Below are positions 31,556 through 40,725 of a stretch of DNA of 64,000 nt, piece by piece. Source of the stretch: JAMXLO01 sp963794185. Its GTDB lineage: Bacteria > Pseudomonadota > Alphaproteobacteria > Acetobacterales > Acetobacteraceae. How positions within the stretch are numbered: position 1 is the first letter of the stretch; each line of letters opens with the position of its first letter. The notes beneath the pieces were generated by a model. That model did no database searches. It saw only the letters and a list, made by a program, of their open reading frames with translations, and was not told the origin of the DNA. The position numbers and the translations under genes are program-made. The stretch lies in assembly GCA_963794185.1 (NCBI GenBank), contig CAWCDM010000045.1:1-64000 (forward strand), in the 5' to 3' direction.

Positions 31556-32370
31556 GCGACGGCCCTCCGGCCGAACAGCCGTCCCATCAGGCTCCTGCGT
31601 TCGGCCGGCACGGTGACGACCAGCGTCTCGCCCTTGAGCCGCCGCGCTGCCTCGAAATAAGCGCGCGCCGGCGCGCTGGTCGGGTTGCCGATGGTCACCG
31701 GCGTGCCGAGATTCGACGAGCGCAGCACCTCCTCGCTTTCCGGGATGATCCCCAGCAGCGGGATCGACAGGATCTCCAGCACGTCCTCGGTCTTCAGCAT
31801 CTCACCGCGCGCCGCGCGGATCGGATCGTAGCGGGTGAGCAGCAGGTGCTTGTCGATCCGTTCGCCCTTCTCGGCTTTTGCCGTCTTTGAATCGAGCAGC
31901 CCGATGATGCGGTCCGAATCGCGCACCGAGGACACCTCGGGATTGGTCACCACCACGGCGGCGTCGGCGTGCCGCATGGCGAGCGTCGCGCCGCGCTCGA
32001 TGCCGGCCGGGCTGTCGCAGATCACCCAGTCGAACCTCTCGCGCAGCTGAGCGATCACCCGCTCGACGCCATCGGCGGTCAGCGCATCCTTGTCGCGCGT
32101 CTGCGAGGCCGGCAGCAGCGACAGATTGTCGATCCGCTTGTCGCGGATCAGCGCCTGGGGAAGCTTGGCGTCGCCCTGAACGACGTTGATCAGGTCGAAC
32201 ACCACGCGCCGTTCCGCACCCATCACCAGGTCCAGATTGCGCAACCCGACATCGAAGTCGACGACAACCACGTTCTGGCCCTGCTTTGCCAGCGCAGCAC
32301 CAAGCGCCGCCGTCGATGTCGTCTTGCCGACGCCGCCCTTTCCGGATGTCACGACAAGAACCGTGGCCAT
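31552..32370 (-). CDS. minD: Septum site-determining ATPase MinD
   Basis: A 272-residue ParA-type ATPase with the deviant Walker A motif SGKGGVGKTTSTAALG, VVDFDVGLRNLD (Walker A' region) and DWVICDSPAGIERGA (Walker B). The C-terminus RRSLMGRLFGRR fits the amphipathic membrane-targeting helix of MinD. ATP-bound MinD binds the membrane and recruits MinC; MinE triggers hydrolysis. It lies between minC (19-base gap) and minE (overlap). Confidence 0.97.
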   Translation of the reverse strand: MATVLVVTSGKGGVGKTTSTAALGAALAKQGQNVVVVDFDVGLRNLDLVMGAERRVVFDLINVVQGDAKLPQALIRDKRIDNLSLLPASQTRDKDALTADGVERVIAQLRERFDWVICDSPAGIERGATLAMRHADAAVVVTNPEVSSVRDSDRIIGLLDSKTAKAEKGERIDKHLLLTRYDPIRAARGEMLKTEDVLEILSIPLLGIIPESEEVLRSSNLGTPVTIGNPTSAPARAYFEAARRLKGETLVVTVPAERRSLMGRLFGRRAVA

Positions 32371-32389
32371 CGCATTCTCCCTTCGGTAG

Positions 32390-33130
32390 TCAGTCGAGCG
32401 TTGCCAGCATCATCGCCTCACCGGCGAGCCAGGCCTGCACTGGCCGGCCGCGCAGCGCGGCGCTCATGTCATCGGCGGTCTGGTAGACGCCATCGATCGC
32501 CAGCAGCTCGGCTTCGAGCCGGCGGCAGAAGATGCGCGCGCGATTGTTGCCGGTGAGCCCGGCGATGGCACGACCGCGGAGCGCACCGTAAATATGGATT
32601 GAGCCGCCGGCGATCACTTCGGCGCCCGAAGCGACCGAACCGACGACGGTCACGTCCCCCTTTTCGAACACGATGGACTGGCCGGATCGCACCGGGTGAT
32701 CGACCAGCAGCGAGTTGCTCTCCTGCGAGGGCGGGGTCTGCGCGGCAGCGCGTTCATCCGGTACGTCGAGCGGGCGTGCCGGGCGCGTGCCGGTGGCATG
32801 CAGCGGCGCCCAGGCTTCCATGCCCTGCCACGAGGGATGTGCGCCCTCGGTGCCGATGATGCGGATGCCGCGCCCATGCAGCCGCTGCAGCAGGCCGGCG
32901 ACGTCCGGCTGTTCGCTCGGCAGCGCGCCGAGATCCAACACCACGGGACGGCCTTCAAAGAAGGTGGGCGACCGCTCGACCTGCGCATCGAGCGCATCGA
33001 GCCAGTCTGCCACGGGCGGTTCGGGCGCAAGAACAAGCGCCATGAAAGAACGGCCGCGGACTCTGATGAACGGGCGCGAATCGGGCGTGGGCACAGGTCG
33101 GGCGTACCAAGCGGACGCCGTCCGGGTCAA
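32390..33130 (-). CDS. minC: Septum site-determining protein MinC
   Basis: A 246-residue FtsZ-polymerisation inhibitor. The N-terminal half (RPFIRVRGRSFMALVL, VVLDLGALPSEQPDVAGLLQRL) is the FtsZ-blocking domain. The C-terminal half is the right-handed beta-helix that dimerises and binds MinD: PVRSGQSIVFEKGDVTVVGSV and GSIHIYGALRGRAIAG. A low-complexity linker lies near residues 120-140. The start at 33130 gives a normal length; a later in-frame ATG (33041) would cut off a beta strand. First gene of minCDE. Confidence 0.93.
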   Translation of the reverse strand: MTRTASAWYARPVPTPDSRPFIRVRGRSFMALVLAPEPPVADWLDALDAQVERSPTFFEGRPVVLDLGALPSEQPDVAGLLQRLHGRGIRIIGTEGAHPSWQGMEAWAPLHATGTRPARPLDVPDERAAAQTPPSQESNSLLVDHPVRSGQSIVFEKGDVTVVGSVASGAEVIAGGSIHIYGALRGRAIAGLTGNNRARIFCRRLEAELLAIDGVYQTADDMSAALRGRPVQAWLAGEAMMLATLD

Positions 33131-33235
33131 CCAGAACTGTCAGAAATTACGCTGCAAGAAGAAAGACCTGTGGACAATTCGTCAGATGCTGTGGAAAACC
33201 CTGTGGAAGACGCCCCACCCCCTCCCGCAAGGGGA

Positions 33236-33354
33236 GGGATACCGCGATAGCTGACAGATTGCACCGTATCTGACCACACCCAGTGGGCTCCGGACCAATT
33301 GGACTCATGGAGCGCAATCTACCGTTGTGAGGGGAGCGGAAGGAAGGCCGGCCT
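33236..33354. repeat. Left arm of a 118-bp inverted repeat
   Basis: This arm reads ATACCGCGATAGCTGACAG at its outer end and GGAAGGAAGGCCGGCCT at its inner end. The reverse complement occurs at 34921-35039 with only two mismatches seen. Outside each arm lies a short hairpin (CCCTCCCGCAAGGGGAGGG type). The arms enclose about 1.57 kb. Confidence 0.85.
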
Positions 33355-33890
33355 TCTTGTGGCGGTAGGACATTGATGGAGGCCAGGGGGCCTCGTCGCC
33401 CTCCAGAGGGACCGAGAGACCCGCATGCGGCGGACTTAATCCGGGGCACGAAGAACGGACCCCTCTGGATTGACCATCCCCTCGGCAGTATCGGTGGGAT
33501 GGTCGGTGGCTGGCCACGGCCGTATCTCTCGACCCCAAGGGAGTCGAGCCCTGTCGGTGGGGCATTAAGCGGGGCAAGAGGGCGACCTTCTGGACTGAGA
33601 CCCGTCAGCTCCTATGGCAATTGGAGGTCCGCGGCTCAATCTACAGTTGTGAGGGGAGCGGTGGGAAGGGCGCATCTCTGTCGCCGGGGTGGGCAGCATC
33701 TTCTGTTGCTGGTGGTCGGCGTTCGTGTCTCCCAGAGGGCGGTTCTGCAGCCTCGGTGGGCTTCATCCGGAGCACGGAGGGCGAACCCTCTCTGGATTGA
33801 CCATCCCCTCGGCTGTATCGGTGGGATGGTCTGTGGCTGGCCAACGGCGGTCTCGGGAGCAGCGCCCCGTCGGATGGGGCTTTATCCGGA
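33314..33890. repeat. Two direct copies of a ~320-bp unit
   Basis: Unit 1 (about 33314-33610) and unit 2 (about 33637-33890) share CAATCTAC-GTTGTGAGGGGAGCGG at the start and CTCTGGATTGACCATCCCC with GGGATGGTC-GTGGCTGGCCA further on; the last part forms a hairpin (GACCATCCC/GGGATGGTC). The first segment also occurs inside the inverted-repeat arms. An open frame runs through both copies but has no protein character, so I read them as non-coding repeats. Confidence 0.6.
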
Positions 33891-33891
33891 A

Positions 33892-34701
33892 GTGAACGAC
33901 ACCTCAGGAAGCTGCTACGGTCCGCTCGTCGTCCAGAAACAGACCGGAGGGAGCCGTGAACGGTGGGCGAGATTTGGGGTCGGTGGATTGGGAGGATTGC
34001 TGCCAGTCCTGGCGAGCCTTCTGGCCGTGGATCTTACCGCCATTGCGGCCATTGTAGATCATCAGGATTCCGTTTCGCTAGGTATTTGTGTCGGCTACGC
34101 ACTGCGAGTATTGGTTCTGTTTACCCTTGGAGGCGTGATGGCCGTACTTAACTCCGAGATTCAGAACCCCCTGGCGCTGGTTCAGATCGGCATTGCTGCG
34201 CCGGCTTTGATAACATCCTTCGTCAGCGGCACCGCTATAAATCAGAACCAAAGGCCAGTAAGGCAGACACTATCGCTTATTAGCAGCTCGTTGGCTGGGG
34301 AGCCGAAACCAGACCCGTCAATACAACATGTGCAGTTTTTCAACGATCTTCTCAATGGCCTCACGCCGGGGTTAGGTCTGCAGCAACCAAGGAAGCTCTC
34401 TGGCCCTGAAATACGTTCCCTCCTTGTGGGTAACACTGCTTACACCCCGGGCAGGTTCGGCCCGAAGATGTACACTATCCATTACAATCGGGACGGCACG
34501 ATTGATTTCACTTCTCCGGATGGCCAGGATTTCGGCACATGGAAGGTGAGCGAAGACGGTCTCTTTTGCACGAAATATAAATACCTCCGCGGCGGCGCGG
34601 AGACCTGCCAAACTATATGGCAGACCGGCCCCAACGCATACGAGTTTCATTTACCAAACGGGACTATTTTGAAGGGTTCGATTACACCCGGAATACACTA
34701 G
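33892..34701 (+). CDS. Membrane protein of unknown function inside the inverted-repeat insertion
   Basis: About 269 residues if started at the GTG at 33892; the start is uncertain. Two or three hydrophobic segments are seen (GVGGLGGLLPVLASLLAV; ICVGYALRVLVLFTLGGVMAVL; LALVQIGIAAPALITSFV). A C-terminal soluble domain follows: LSGPEIRSLLVGNTAYTP, FTSPDGQDFGTWKVSEDGLFCTKY, and NAYEFHLPNGTILKG. That domain recalls small periplasmic proteins with two cysteines. Base composition is clearly more AT-rich than its neighbours, suggesting transfer. No family is recognised. The open frame extends upstream to 33373 through the direct repeats but that part is unlikely to be coding. Confidence 0.5.
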   Translation: MNDTSGSCYGPLVVQKQTGGSRERWARFGVGGLGGLLPVLASLLAVDLTAIAAIVDHQDSVSLGICVGYALRVLVLFTLGGVMAVLNSEIQNPLALVQIGIAAPALITSFVSGTAINQNQRPVRQTLSLISSSLAGEPKPDPSIQHVQFFNDLLNGLTPGLGLQQPRKLSGPEIRSLLVGNTAYTPGRFGPKMYTIHYNRDGTIDFTSPDGQDFGTWKVSEDGLFCTKYKYLRGGAETCQTIWQTGPNAYEFHLPNGTILKGSITPGIH

Positions 34702-34753
34702 GCCGTGGAGTGGGAGGCAGTGTGTGGTCCTTCGCGGACAGAGAGGGTTCGCC

Positions 34754-34921
34754 ATGCCGATCGCCTTGTGAGCGGATTTTGACGCGGCTGTTTTGCGCCA
34801 GATTGTCCGTGAGAGCGAGGATGCCAACCAAGTGCGGCGGCGTCTATCGCTGGCAGTGATCTATGACGGAGGCAACCGCACGCAGGCGGCCAACGTCGGA
34901 GGCGTGACGGTGCAGGCGGTA
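34754..34921 (+). pseudogene. N-terminal fragment of an IS630-type transposase
   Basis: From ATG at 34754 the frame reads MPIAL, a TGA stop, then ADFDAAVLRQIVRESEDAN, QVRRRLSLAVIYDGGNRTQAANVGGVTVQAV. This matches the start of IS630-family transposases (helix-turn-helix region around IYDGxxRTxAA). It is cut off exactly where the right inverted-repeat arm begins and carries an in-frame stop, so it is dead. It links the insertion to mobile DNA. Confidence 0.6.
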
Positions 34922-35039
34922 GGCCGGCCTTCCTTCCGCTCCCCTCACAACGGTAGATTGCGCTCCATGAGTCCAATTGGTCCGGAGCCCACTGGGTGTC
35001 GTCAGAAACGGTGCAATCTGTCAGCTATCGCGGTATCCC
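34921..35039. repeat. Right arm of the 118-bp inverted repeat
   Basis: Reverse complement of 33236-33354 with two mismatches. It interrupts the IS630-type transposase fragment at its left edge. Confidence 0.85.
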
Positions 35040-35116
35040 CTCCCGCAAGGGGAGGGGGAGTGGGTACAGCAATACTGCTCCCCCTCCCCTTGCGGGAGGG
35101 GGTTAGGGGAGGGGAC
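35037..35116. repeat. GC-rich palindromic repeat (family A)
   Basis: CTCCCGCAAGGGGAGGGGGAG (35040-35060 region) is mirrored by CTCCCCCTCCCCTTGCGGGAG (35079-35099 region). The same building block occurs at 33221-33239, 45810-45901 and 62494-62579. It lies just past the ABM gene's stop codon and could act as its terminator. Confidence 0.8.
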
Positions 35117-35122
35117 CTGTGG

Positions 35123-35422
35123 TCAGCCTGGCGCCAGCACGTGGATGACGCGGCTCGCGATCATCTCGCGCGTCTTGGCGCCGTAGGCGGCCATGTGCGG
35201 CGAGGCGGCGTGCGCCTTCAGTGCCTCGGGGCTCTCCCACTTCTCGATCACGACGAATGTGTCGTCGCCGAATTTTGCCGGCGAGCTTTCGGCGTCGACC
35301 GCCGGCCCGTATTCGACGCAGCCGTTCTCGGCGTGTACCGCCGGCATGTTGGCGTGAAACTCCTTGAGGATCGCGCCGCGCATGCCTGGCTTGGCAGTGA
35401 TGATGGCGAGGACGTGGATCAT
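35123..35422 (-). CDS. Antibiotic biosynthesis monooxygenase (ABM) domain protein
   Basis: A 99-residue dimeric alpha-beta barrel protein of the ABM/YgiN type: MIHVLAIITAKPGMRGAI at the start, ENGCVEYGPAVDAESSPAKF in the middle and FVVIEKWESPEALKAHAASPHM in the second half. Members act as quinol or small aromatic monooxygenases without cofactor, or only as dimeric ligand binders. The gene is single, between family A repeats and the divergent urt operon, so its substrate cannot be inferred. Confidence 0.8.
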   Translation of the reverse strand: MIHVLAIITAKPGMRGAILKEFHANMPAVHAENGCVEYGPAVDAESSPAKFGDDTFVVIEKWESPEALKAHAASPHMAAYGAKTREMIASRVIHVLAPG

Positions 35423-35592
35423 CGGTCTTTGCTCCCGGGGTGTTGCGACCCGCCATCGGAGCCCACGACGGCGATTTCAGCAAGCGCCGGCAGTCGCATT
35501 CCTCTTGGCTAATTTTTGGTCAGAAACAGGTTCCCTGCCTCAATAATCCGCAGCCGTTCGCGCTACAGCGGCCATTCAGCCTCACAGTTTCG

Positions 35593-35607
35593 TGGCACAG
35601 CGGTTGC
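35593..35607 (+). promoter_or_regulatory. Sigma-54 (-24/-12) promoter of the urea operon
   Basis: TGGCAC (35593-35598), five bases, TTGC (35604-35607): the GG and GC pairs are exactly 10 bases apart, as the RpoN consensus demands. Transcription would begin near 35619, about 54 bases before urtA. Sigma-54 control implies an NtrC-type activator and induction under nitrogen limitation; no clear activator site was found. Confidence 0.7.
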
Positions 35608-35672
35608 ACCCGTATCGCCGGTGATCCGAGGCAACCGCCTCGCCACGAAAACGAACTGGGGGACAAACCAAC

Positions 35673-37014
35673 ATGGCACCTGCCGATTTTACGCTCAGCC
35701 GCCGCCGCTTCGGCAGAATTGGCGCCGCTGCCGCCACGCTTGCCGCCCTCGGCGGTGCCAGGGCGGCATTCCAACCTGCCGCCGCGCAGGGGACCGGGCC
35801 GATCAAGGTCGGCATCCTGCATTCGCTCTCCGGCACCATGGCGATCAGCGAAACCACGCTGAAGGACGTGATGCTCATGCTGATCGACGACCAGAACAAG
35901 AAGGGCGGCGTGCTCGGCCGCAAGCTCGAGGCGGTCGTGGTCGATCCGGCGTCCAACTGGCCGCTGTTCGCCGAGAAGGCGCGCGGTCTGCTGTCGGTCG
36001 ACAAATGTGCCGCGGTGTTCGGCTGCTGGACGTCGGTGTCGCGCAAGTCGGTGCTGCCGGTGTTCGAGGAGCTGAACGGCATCCTGTTCTATCCGGTGCA
36101 GTACGAAGGCCAGGAGTGCAGCCGCAACGTGTTCTACACCGGCGCCGCGCCCAACCAGCAGGCGATCCCGGCGGTCGACTACCTGATGAGCGAGAACAAG
36201 GTGAAACGCTGGGTGCTGGCCGGCACCGACTACGTCTATCCGCGCACCACCAACCAGATCCTGGAGGCCTACCTCAAGGTAAAGGGCGTGGCGCCCGACG
36301 ACATCATGATCAACTACACGCCGTTCGGCCATGCCGACTGGCAGAACATCGTGGCGTCGATCAAGAAGTTCGGCTCCGCCGGCAAGAAGACCGCCGTGGT
36401 GTCCACCATCAACGGGGATGCCAACGTGCCGTTCTACAAGGAACTCGGCAATCAGGGGATCAAGGCGACTGACATCCCGGTGGTGGCGTTCAGCGTCGGC
36501 GAGGAAGAACTCGCGGGGATCGACACCAAGCCGCTGGTCGGCCACCTCGCGGCGTGGAACTACTTCGAAAGCGTCGATACGCCCGAGAACAAGGCGTTCA
36601 TCGACGGCTGGCACACGCTTCATCAAGAACCCGAAGCGCACCACCAACGATCCGATGGAGGCGCACTACATCGGCTTCAACATGTGGGTGAAGGGCATGG
36701 AGAAGGCCGGCACGACCGCACCGGACGCGGTGATCGATGCGTTGATCGGCGTCTCGGTGCCGAACCTGTCCGGCGGCTACTCCACGATGATGCCGAACCA
36801 TCACATCACCAAGCCGGTGCTGATCGGTGAAGTGCAGGGCGACGGTCAGTTCAACACGGTCTGGCAGACGCCGGGGCTGGTGGTGGCGGCGGAGTGGTCG
36901 CCCTACGTCGAGGATACCAAGGACCTGATCGGTGATTGGCGTGCTCCACTGTCGTGTGGCGCATTCAACGTCAAGACCGGCAAGTGCGGTGCGGGCGGCG
37001 GCAAGAAGGCCTGA
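35673..37014 (+). CDS. urtA: Urea ABC transporter substrate-binding protein (one frameshift)
   Basis: UrtA binds urea in the periplasm and hands it to UrtBC. A twin-arginine signal (LSRRRFGRIGAAAATLAAL) is followed by the branched-chain-amino-acid-like binding fold: IKVGILHSLSGTMAISE, VFGCWTSVSRKSVLPV, LFYPVQYEGQECSRNVFY, which are strongly UrtA-like. One extra C near 36618 breaks the frame; removing it gives GWHTFIKNPKRTTNDPMEAHYIGF and 446 residues. The start has GGGGGA upstream. A strong hairpin follows before urtB, and a sigma-54 promoter precedes. Confidence 0.93.
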
Positions 37015-37038
37015 TGGCCTGAGCCGTCGAACGCCGTG

Positions 37039-37073
37039 CTTGGGTGGCCCGCCTCCTCCCCGGGCCACCCAAG
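37039..37073 (+). other. Strong hairpin between urtA and urtB
   Basis: A perfect 13-bp stem (CTTGGGTGGCCCG/CGGGCCACCCAAG) with a 9-base loop and no T run. Such stems after a binding-protein gene often protect its mRNA 3' end, or attenuate transcription, so that UrtA exceeds the membrane parts. That role here is inference. Confidence 0.6.
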
Positions 37074-37112
37074 ACGGCCTGCTGCCCGGGATGGCATGCT
37101 GAAAGTCCACCG

Positions 37113-38709
37113 ATGAAACGTCTCGCCGGTCTGCTGTTGATGGCCGCGCTGTTGCTGGCGCCGGCGACGGGCCAGCGCGCAATCGGCGGACGAAGCGTTG
37201 GCTGCGCTCGCGTCGACCAGCTTCGACAGCGTTCGCCGCGGCGTGGAGATGTTGGCGCTGTCCGGCCAGCCGCGGGCGGCGGCAATCATCACCGCGCTGC
37301 AGGCCGGGCGGTTGTTCATGGGCGCGGACAAGGCGCTGTTCATCAAACAGGACGACGGCGGTTTGACCGACGCGGCGACCGGTGCGGCCGCGCCCGACGT
37401 GATGGCCAGCGGGCTGCGGCCAGTGCGCATGAACAATGCGGTGCGCGGCGCCATCGACGCGGCACTGGGCAGCCTGCGGCTGTTTTCGCCCGACCGGACG
37501 ACCCGGCTCGCCGCAGCCGAGGCGGTGTTCCGCTCGCACGACCCTGCCGCCCTGCCGGCGCTTGACCGCGCCATCGCGAAGGAAGCCGACCAGGGCGTCG
37601 AAACAGCGGATGGAGCAGGCGCGGGCCGCCGCGCTGCTGTCGTCGCCCGATGCGAGCGAGGCCGATCGACTGGCGGCCATCACGGTGCTGGCCGCTCGCG
37701 CCGACATCGACAGCCGCAGCCTGATCGCGGGACTGACCGGCCAGCCGCCCGCCGTCGCAGCGGCAGCCGAGGCGGCGATCAGCGCGATCGATTTTCGCCT
37801 GCAGCTCTGGAGCGTGGCGCAGAGCGTTTACTACGGCCTGTCGCTCGGCTCGGTGCTGCTGCTGGCCGCGGCGGGGCTTGCGATCACCTTCGGCGTCATG
37901 GGCGTGATCAACATGGCGCACGGCGAGATGGTGATGATCGGCGCCTACGTGACCTTCATGGTGCAGCAGGCGATCCGCGACAGTGCGCCCTGGCTGTTCG
38001 GCGGCAGTCTGCTGATTGCCGTGCCGCTTGCGTTCATTGTGGCCGGCGTGATCGGCATCGCCATCGAGCGCACGTTGATCCGCTGGCTATACGGCAGGCC
38101 GCTGGAGACTCTGCTCGCGACCTGGGGATCTGTCGCTGGTGTTGCAGCAGGCGGTGCGCTCGATCTTCGGCGCCAACAACCGCGAGGTGAGCACGCCGGA
38201 CTGGATGAGCGGTGCGACCGAACTCGGTGGTCTGACGATCACCTACAACCGGCTCTACATCATCGTATTCGCGTTCCTGGTGGTGGCCGCGCTGATGGCG
38301 GCGTTGCGCTTCACCTCGCTGGGGCTCGCGATGCGCGCGGTGACGCAGAACCGGCAGATGGCGGCGGCGATGGGCATCCGGACGCCCTGGATCGACGCGC
38401 TGACCTTCGGCCTGGGGTCCGGCGTGGCGGGCATGGCTGGCGTGGCACTGAGCCAGATCGACAACGTCTCGCCCAATCTCGGGACAGGGCTACATCATCG
38501 ACAGCTTCATGGTCGTGGTGTTCGGCGGAGTCGGCAATCTCTGGGGCACGGTGATGGGTGCGCTCACGCTGGGCATCGTCAACAAGTTCCTCGAGCCGGT
38601 GGCGGGCGCGGTGCTGGGCAAGATTGTCGTGCTGGTGCTGCTGATCCTGTTCATCCAGCGCCGGCCGAGGGGCATGTTCCCGCTCAAGGGACGCGCGGCG
38701 GAGGCATGA
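37113..38709 (+). CDS. urtB: Urea ABC transporter permease UrtB (four frameshifts)
   Basis: UrtB has a signal peptide (MKRLAGLLLMAALLLAP), a periplasmic helical domain of about 200 residues typical of UrtB, and a LivH-like permease: SVYYGLSLGSVLLLAAAGLAITFGVMGVINMAHGEM, then TYNRLYIIVFAFLVVAALMA and VVVFGGVGNLWGTVMGALTLG. The frame advances by one at about 37170, 37600, 38129 and 38482. Removing one base at each gives PATASAQSADEAL, GVKQRMEQARA, TWGLSLVLQQAVRS and SPNLGQGYIIDSFMVV, and a 530-residue protein. All four being single extra bases points to sequence error. It pairs with UrtC in the membrane. Confidence 0.9.
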
Positions 38710-38734
38710 TCCACGTGTCGCCGCAGAAGCTGCC

Positions 38735-39854
38735 ATGATGTTCAACCGCACGACACTGGTCACCCTCATCGCGGTGCTGGGCGGAGCTGTCGTGCTCGCC
38801 GTGCTCAACCTGGCGACCGATCCGACCGCGTCGCTGCACGTGCCGACCTATGTCGTGGCGCTGATGGGCAAGTACCTGTGCTTTGCGATGCTGGCGCTGG
38901 CGGTCGATCTTGTCTGGGGCTTCGCCGGGATCCTTTCCCTTGGCCATGCCGCGTTCTTCGCGCTCGGCGGCTACGCGATGGGCATGTACCTGATGCGTCA
39001 GATCGGCGCGCGCGGCGTCTACGGCAACGCCAACCTGCCCGACTTCATGGTGTTCCTGGGCTGGCACGAACTGCCCTGGTACTGGCACGGCTTCGAGTGG
39101 TTCGGCTTCGCCGCGCTGATGGTCGTGCTGGTACCTGGGCTGCTGGCGCTGGTGTTCGGCTGGCTGGCGTTCCGTTCGCGCGTCACCGGCGTGTATCTCT
39201 CGATCATCACTCAGGCGCTGACCTATGCGCTGCTGCTGGCGTTCTTCCGCAACGACATGGGCTTCGGCGGCAACAACGGCATGACGGACTTCAAGGACCT
39301 GCTCGGCTTTCCCGTGCAGGCCGAGGCCACACGCTGCGCGCTGCTGGTGATCACCGCGCTGTTCCTCTGCGCGCAGTTCCTGCTCGCCCGGTATCTTGTC
39401 ACCTCGCGCTTCGGCAAGGTGCTGATCGCGGTGCGTGACACCGAATCGCGCACACGGTTTCTCGGTTACCGGCCGGAATCCTACAAGCTGGTCGTCTGGG
39501 TGCTGTCGGCGGTGATGGCCGGCATCGGCGGCGCGCTGTACGTGCCGCAGGTCGGCATCATCAATCCGTCGGAGTTTTCCCCTGCCAACTCGATCGAGGC
39601 GGTGATCTGGGTCGCGGTCGGCGGCCGCGGCACGCTGTCGGGCGCGATCCTCGGCGCGGTGCTGGTCAACCTGGGCAAAACCTATTTCACCAGCGCGCTG
39701 CCGTCGCTCTGGCTGTACGCGCTGGGCGCGATGTTCATCTTCGTCACCTTGTTCCTGCCGCGCGGCATCATGGGCCTGGTCCGCCCGCGCCGGCCGACCG
39801 ACGTGTGCGGATCCGACGCCGGCGCAGGCCGCGGCGCGCGAGGTCACCGGATGA
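38735..39854 (+). CDS. urtC: Urea ABC transporter permease UrtC (frameshift near the end)
   Basis: A LivM-like permease of about 372 residues with roughly ten membrane segments: KYLCFAMLALAVDLVWGFAGILSLGHAAFF, VYLSIITQALTYALLLAFF, and GALYVPQVGIINPSEFSPANSIE. The last 15 codons need one base removed near 39805 to read VADPTPAQAAAREVTG and stop at 39854, where the TGA overlaps the urtD start (ATGA). Without the correction the frame would run on into urtD. It works with UrtB as the channel. Confidence 0.9.
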
Positions 39855-40613
39855 GCGCAGGCGGTCACCGAGCGCGGCGATACGCTGCTCTATCTCGATG
39901 GCGTGACCGTCACATTCGACGGGTTCCGCGCGCTGAACGCGCTGTCACTGGTGCTGGAGGCCGGCGAGATGCGCGCCGTGATCGGCCCGAACGGCGCCGG
40001 CAAGACGACGATGATGGACGTGATCACCGGCAAGACGCGGCCGGATCACGGCAAGGTGGTGTTCGGCAAGGATACCGATTTGACACGGCTCGACGAACCG
40101 GCGATCGCCTCGCTGGGAATTGGGAGAAAATTCCAGAAGCCGACGGTGTTCGAACCGCACACGGTGTGGGACAACCTGCTGCTGTCGCTGGCCGAGGACC
40201 GCCGGCCGCGCTTCACGCTGTGGGCGCGCGAGACCGCCGCGGAGCGAGGGCGGATCGAGGAGATCCTGGTGACCACGCGCTTGGTCGAGCAGCGCCATCG
40301 TCCGGCGGCGGATCTGTCGCATGGCCAGAAGCAGTGGCTGGAGATCGGCATGCTGCTCGCGCAGGAGCCGCAGCTTCTGCTGGTGGACGAACCGGTGGCC
40401 GGCATGACGGACGCCGAGACGGAGCAGACCGCCGAACTGCTGCGCGAGATCAACCGGACGCGCAGCGTGGTGGTGGTGGAGCACGACATGGCGTTCGTGC
40501 GTGCGCTCGACGTGAAGGTGACGGTGCTGCACGAAGGGTCGGTGCTGTCCGAGGGCTCGATCGACCACGTCAGCAACGACCCGCGCGTGATCGAAGTGTA
40601 TCTGGGGCGATGA
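39851..40613 (+). CDS. urtD: Urea ABC transporter ATPase UrtD (frameshift at start)
   Basis: An LivG-like ATPase of 253 residues: Walker A GPNGAGKTTMMD, Q-loop region, signature LSHGQKQWLEIGMLL, Walker B LLLVDEPVAGM and H-loop VVVEHDMAFV. One extra G near 39860 separates the ATG at 39851 from the body; corrected, the start reads MSAAVTERGDTLLYLDGVTVTF. The signature LSHGQKQ, rather than LSGGQ, is typical of UrtD. A palindromic repeat lies between it and urtE. Confidence 0.92.
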
Positions 40614-40626
40614 TCATCTCCCTTAT

Positions 40627-40702
40627 CGTCATTCCCGCGAAAGCGGGAACGCAGGGATGTAACCTTGGCTACCGCCTGGGTTCCCGCTTGCGCGGGAATG
40701 AC
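40627..40702. repeat. Palindromic repeat (family C) within the urt operon
   Basis: CGTCATTCCCGCGAAAGCGGGAA at the left is mirrored by TTCCCGCTTGCGCGGGAATGACG at the right. The ATTCCCGCG-N-CGGGAA block is a widespread proteobacterial intergenic repeat, similar in form to the neisserial dRS3. It separates urtD from urtE. Confidence 0.8.
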
Positions 40703-40725
40703 GACGGGAGGGGTGCGCCAATCCG

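Noticed and set aside
33373..33891. First 170 codons of the 442-codon frame as part of the membrane protein
   Set aside because: They run through two direct non-coding repeats and the repeated motif LWIDHPLG-IGGMV reflects the DNA repeat, not a protein domain.
33956..34058. GTG at 33956 with a strong GGAGGG site as the start of the membrane protein
   Set aside because: That codon is in another frame, which stops after about 34 residues and does not encode the membrane helices.
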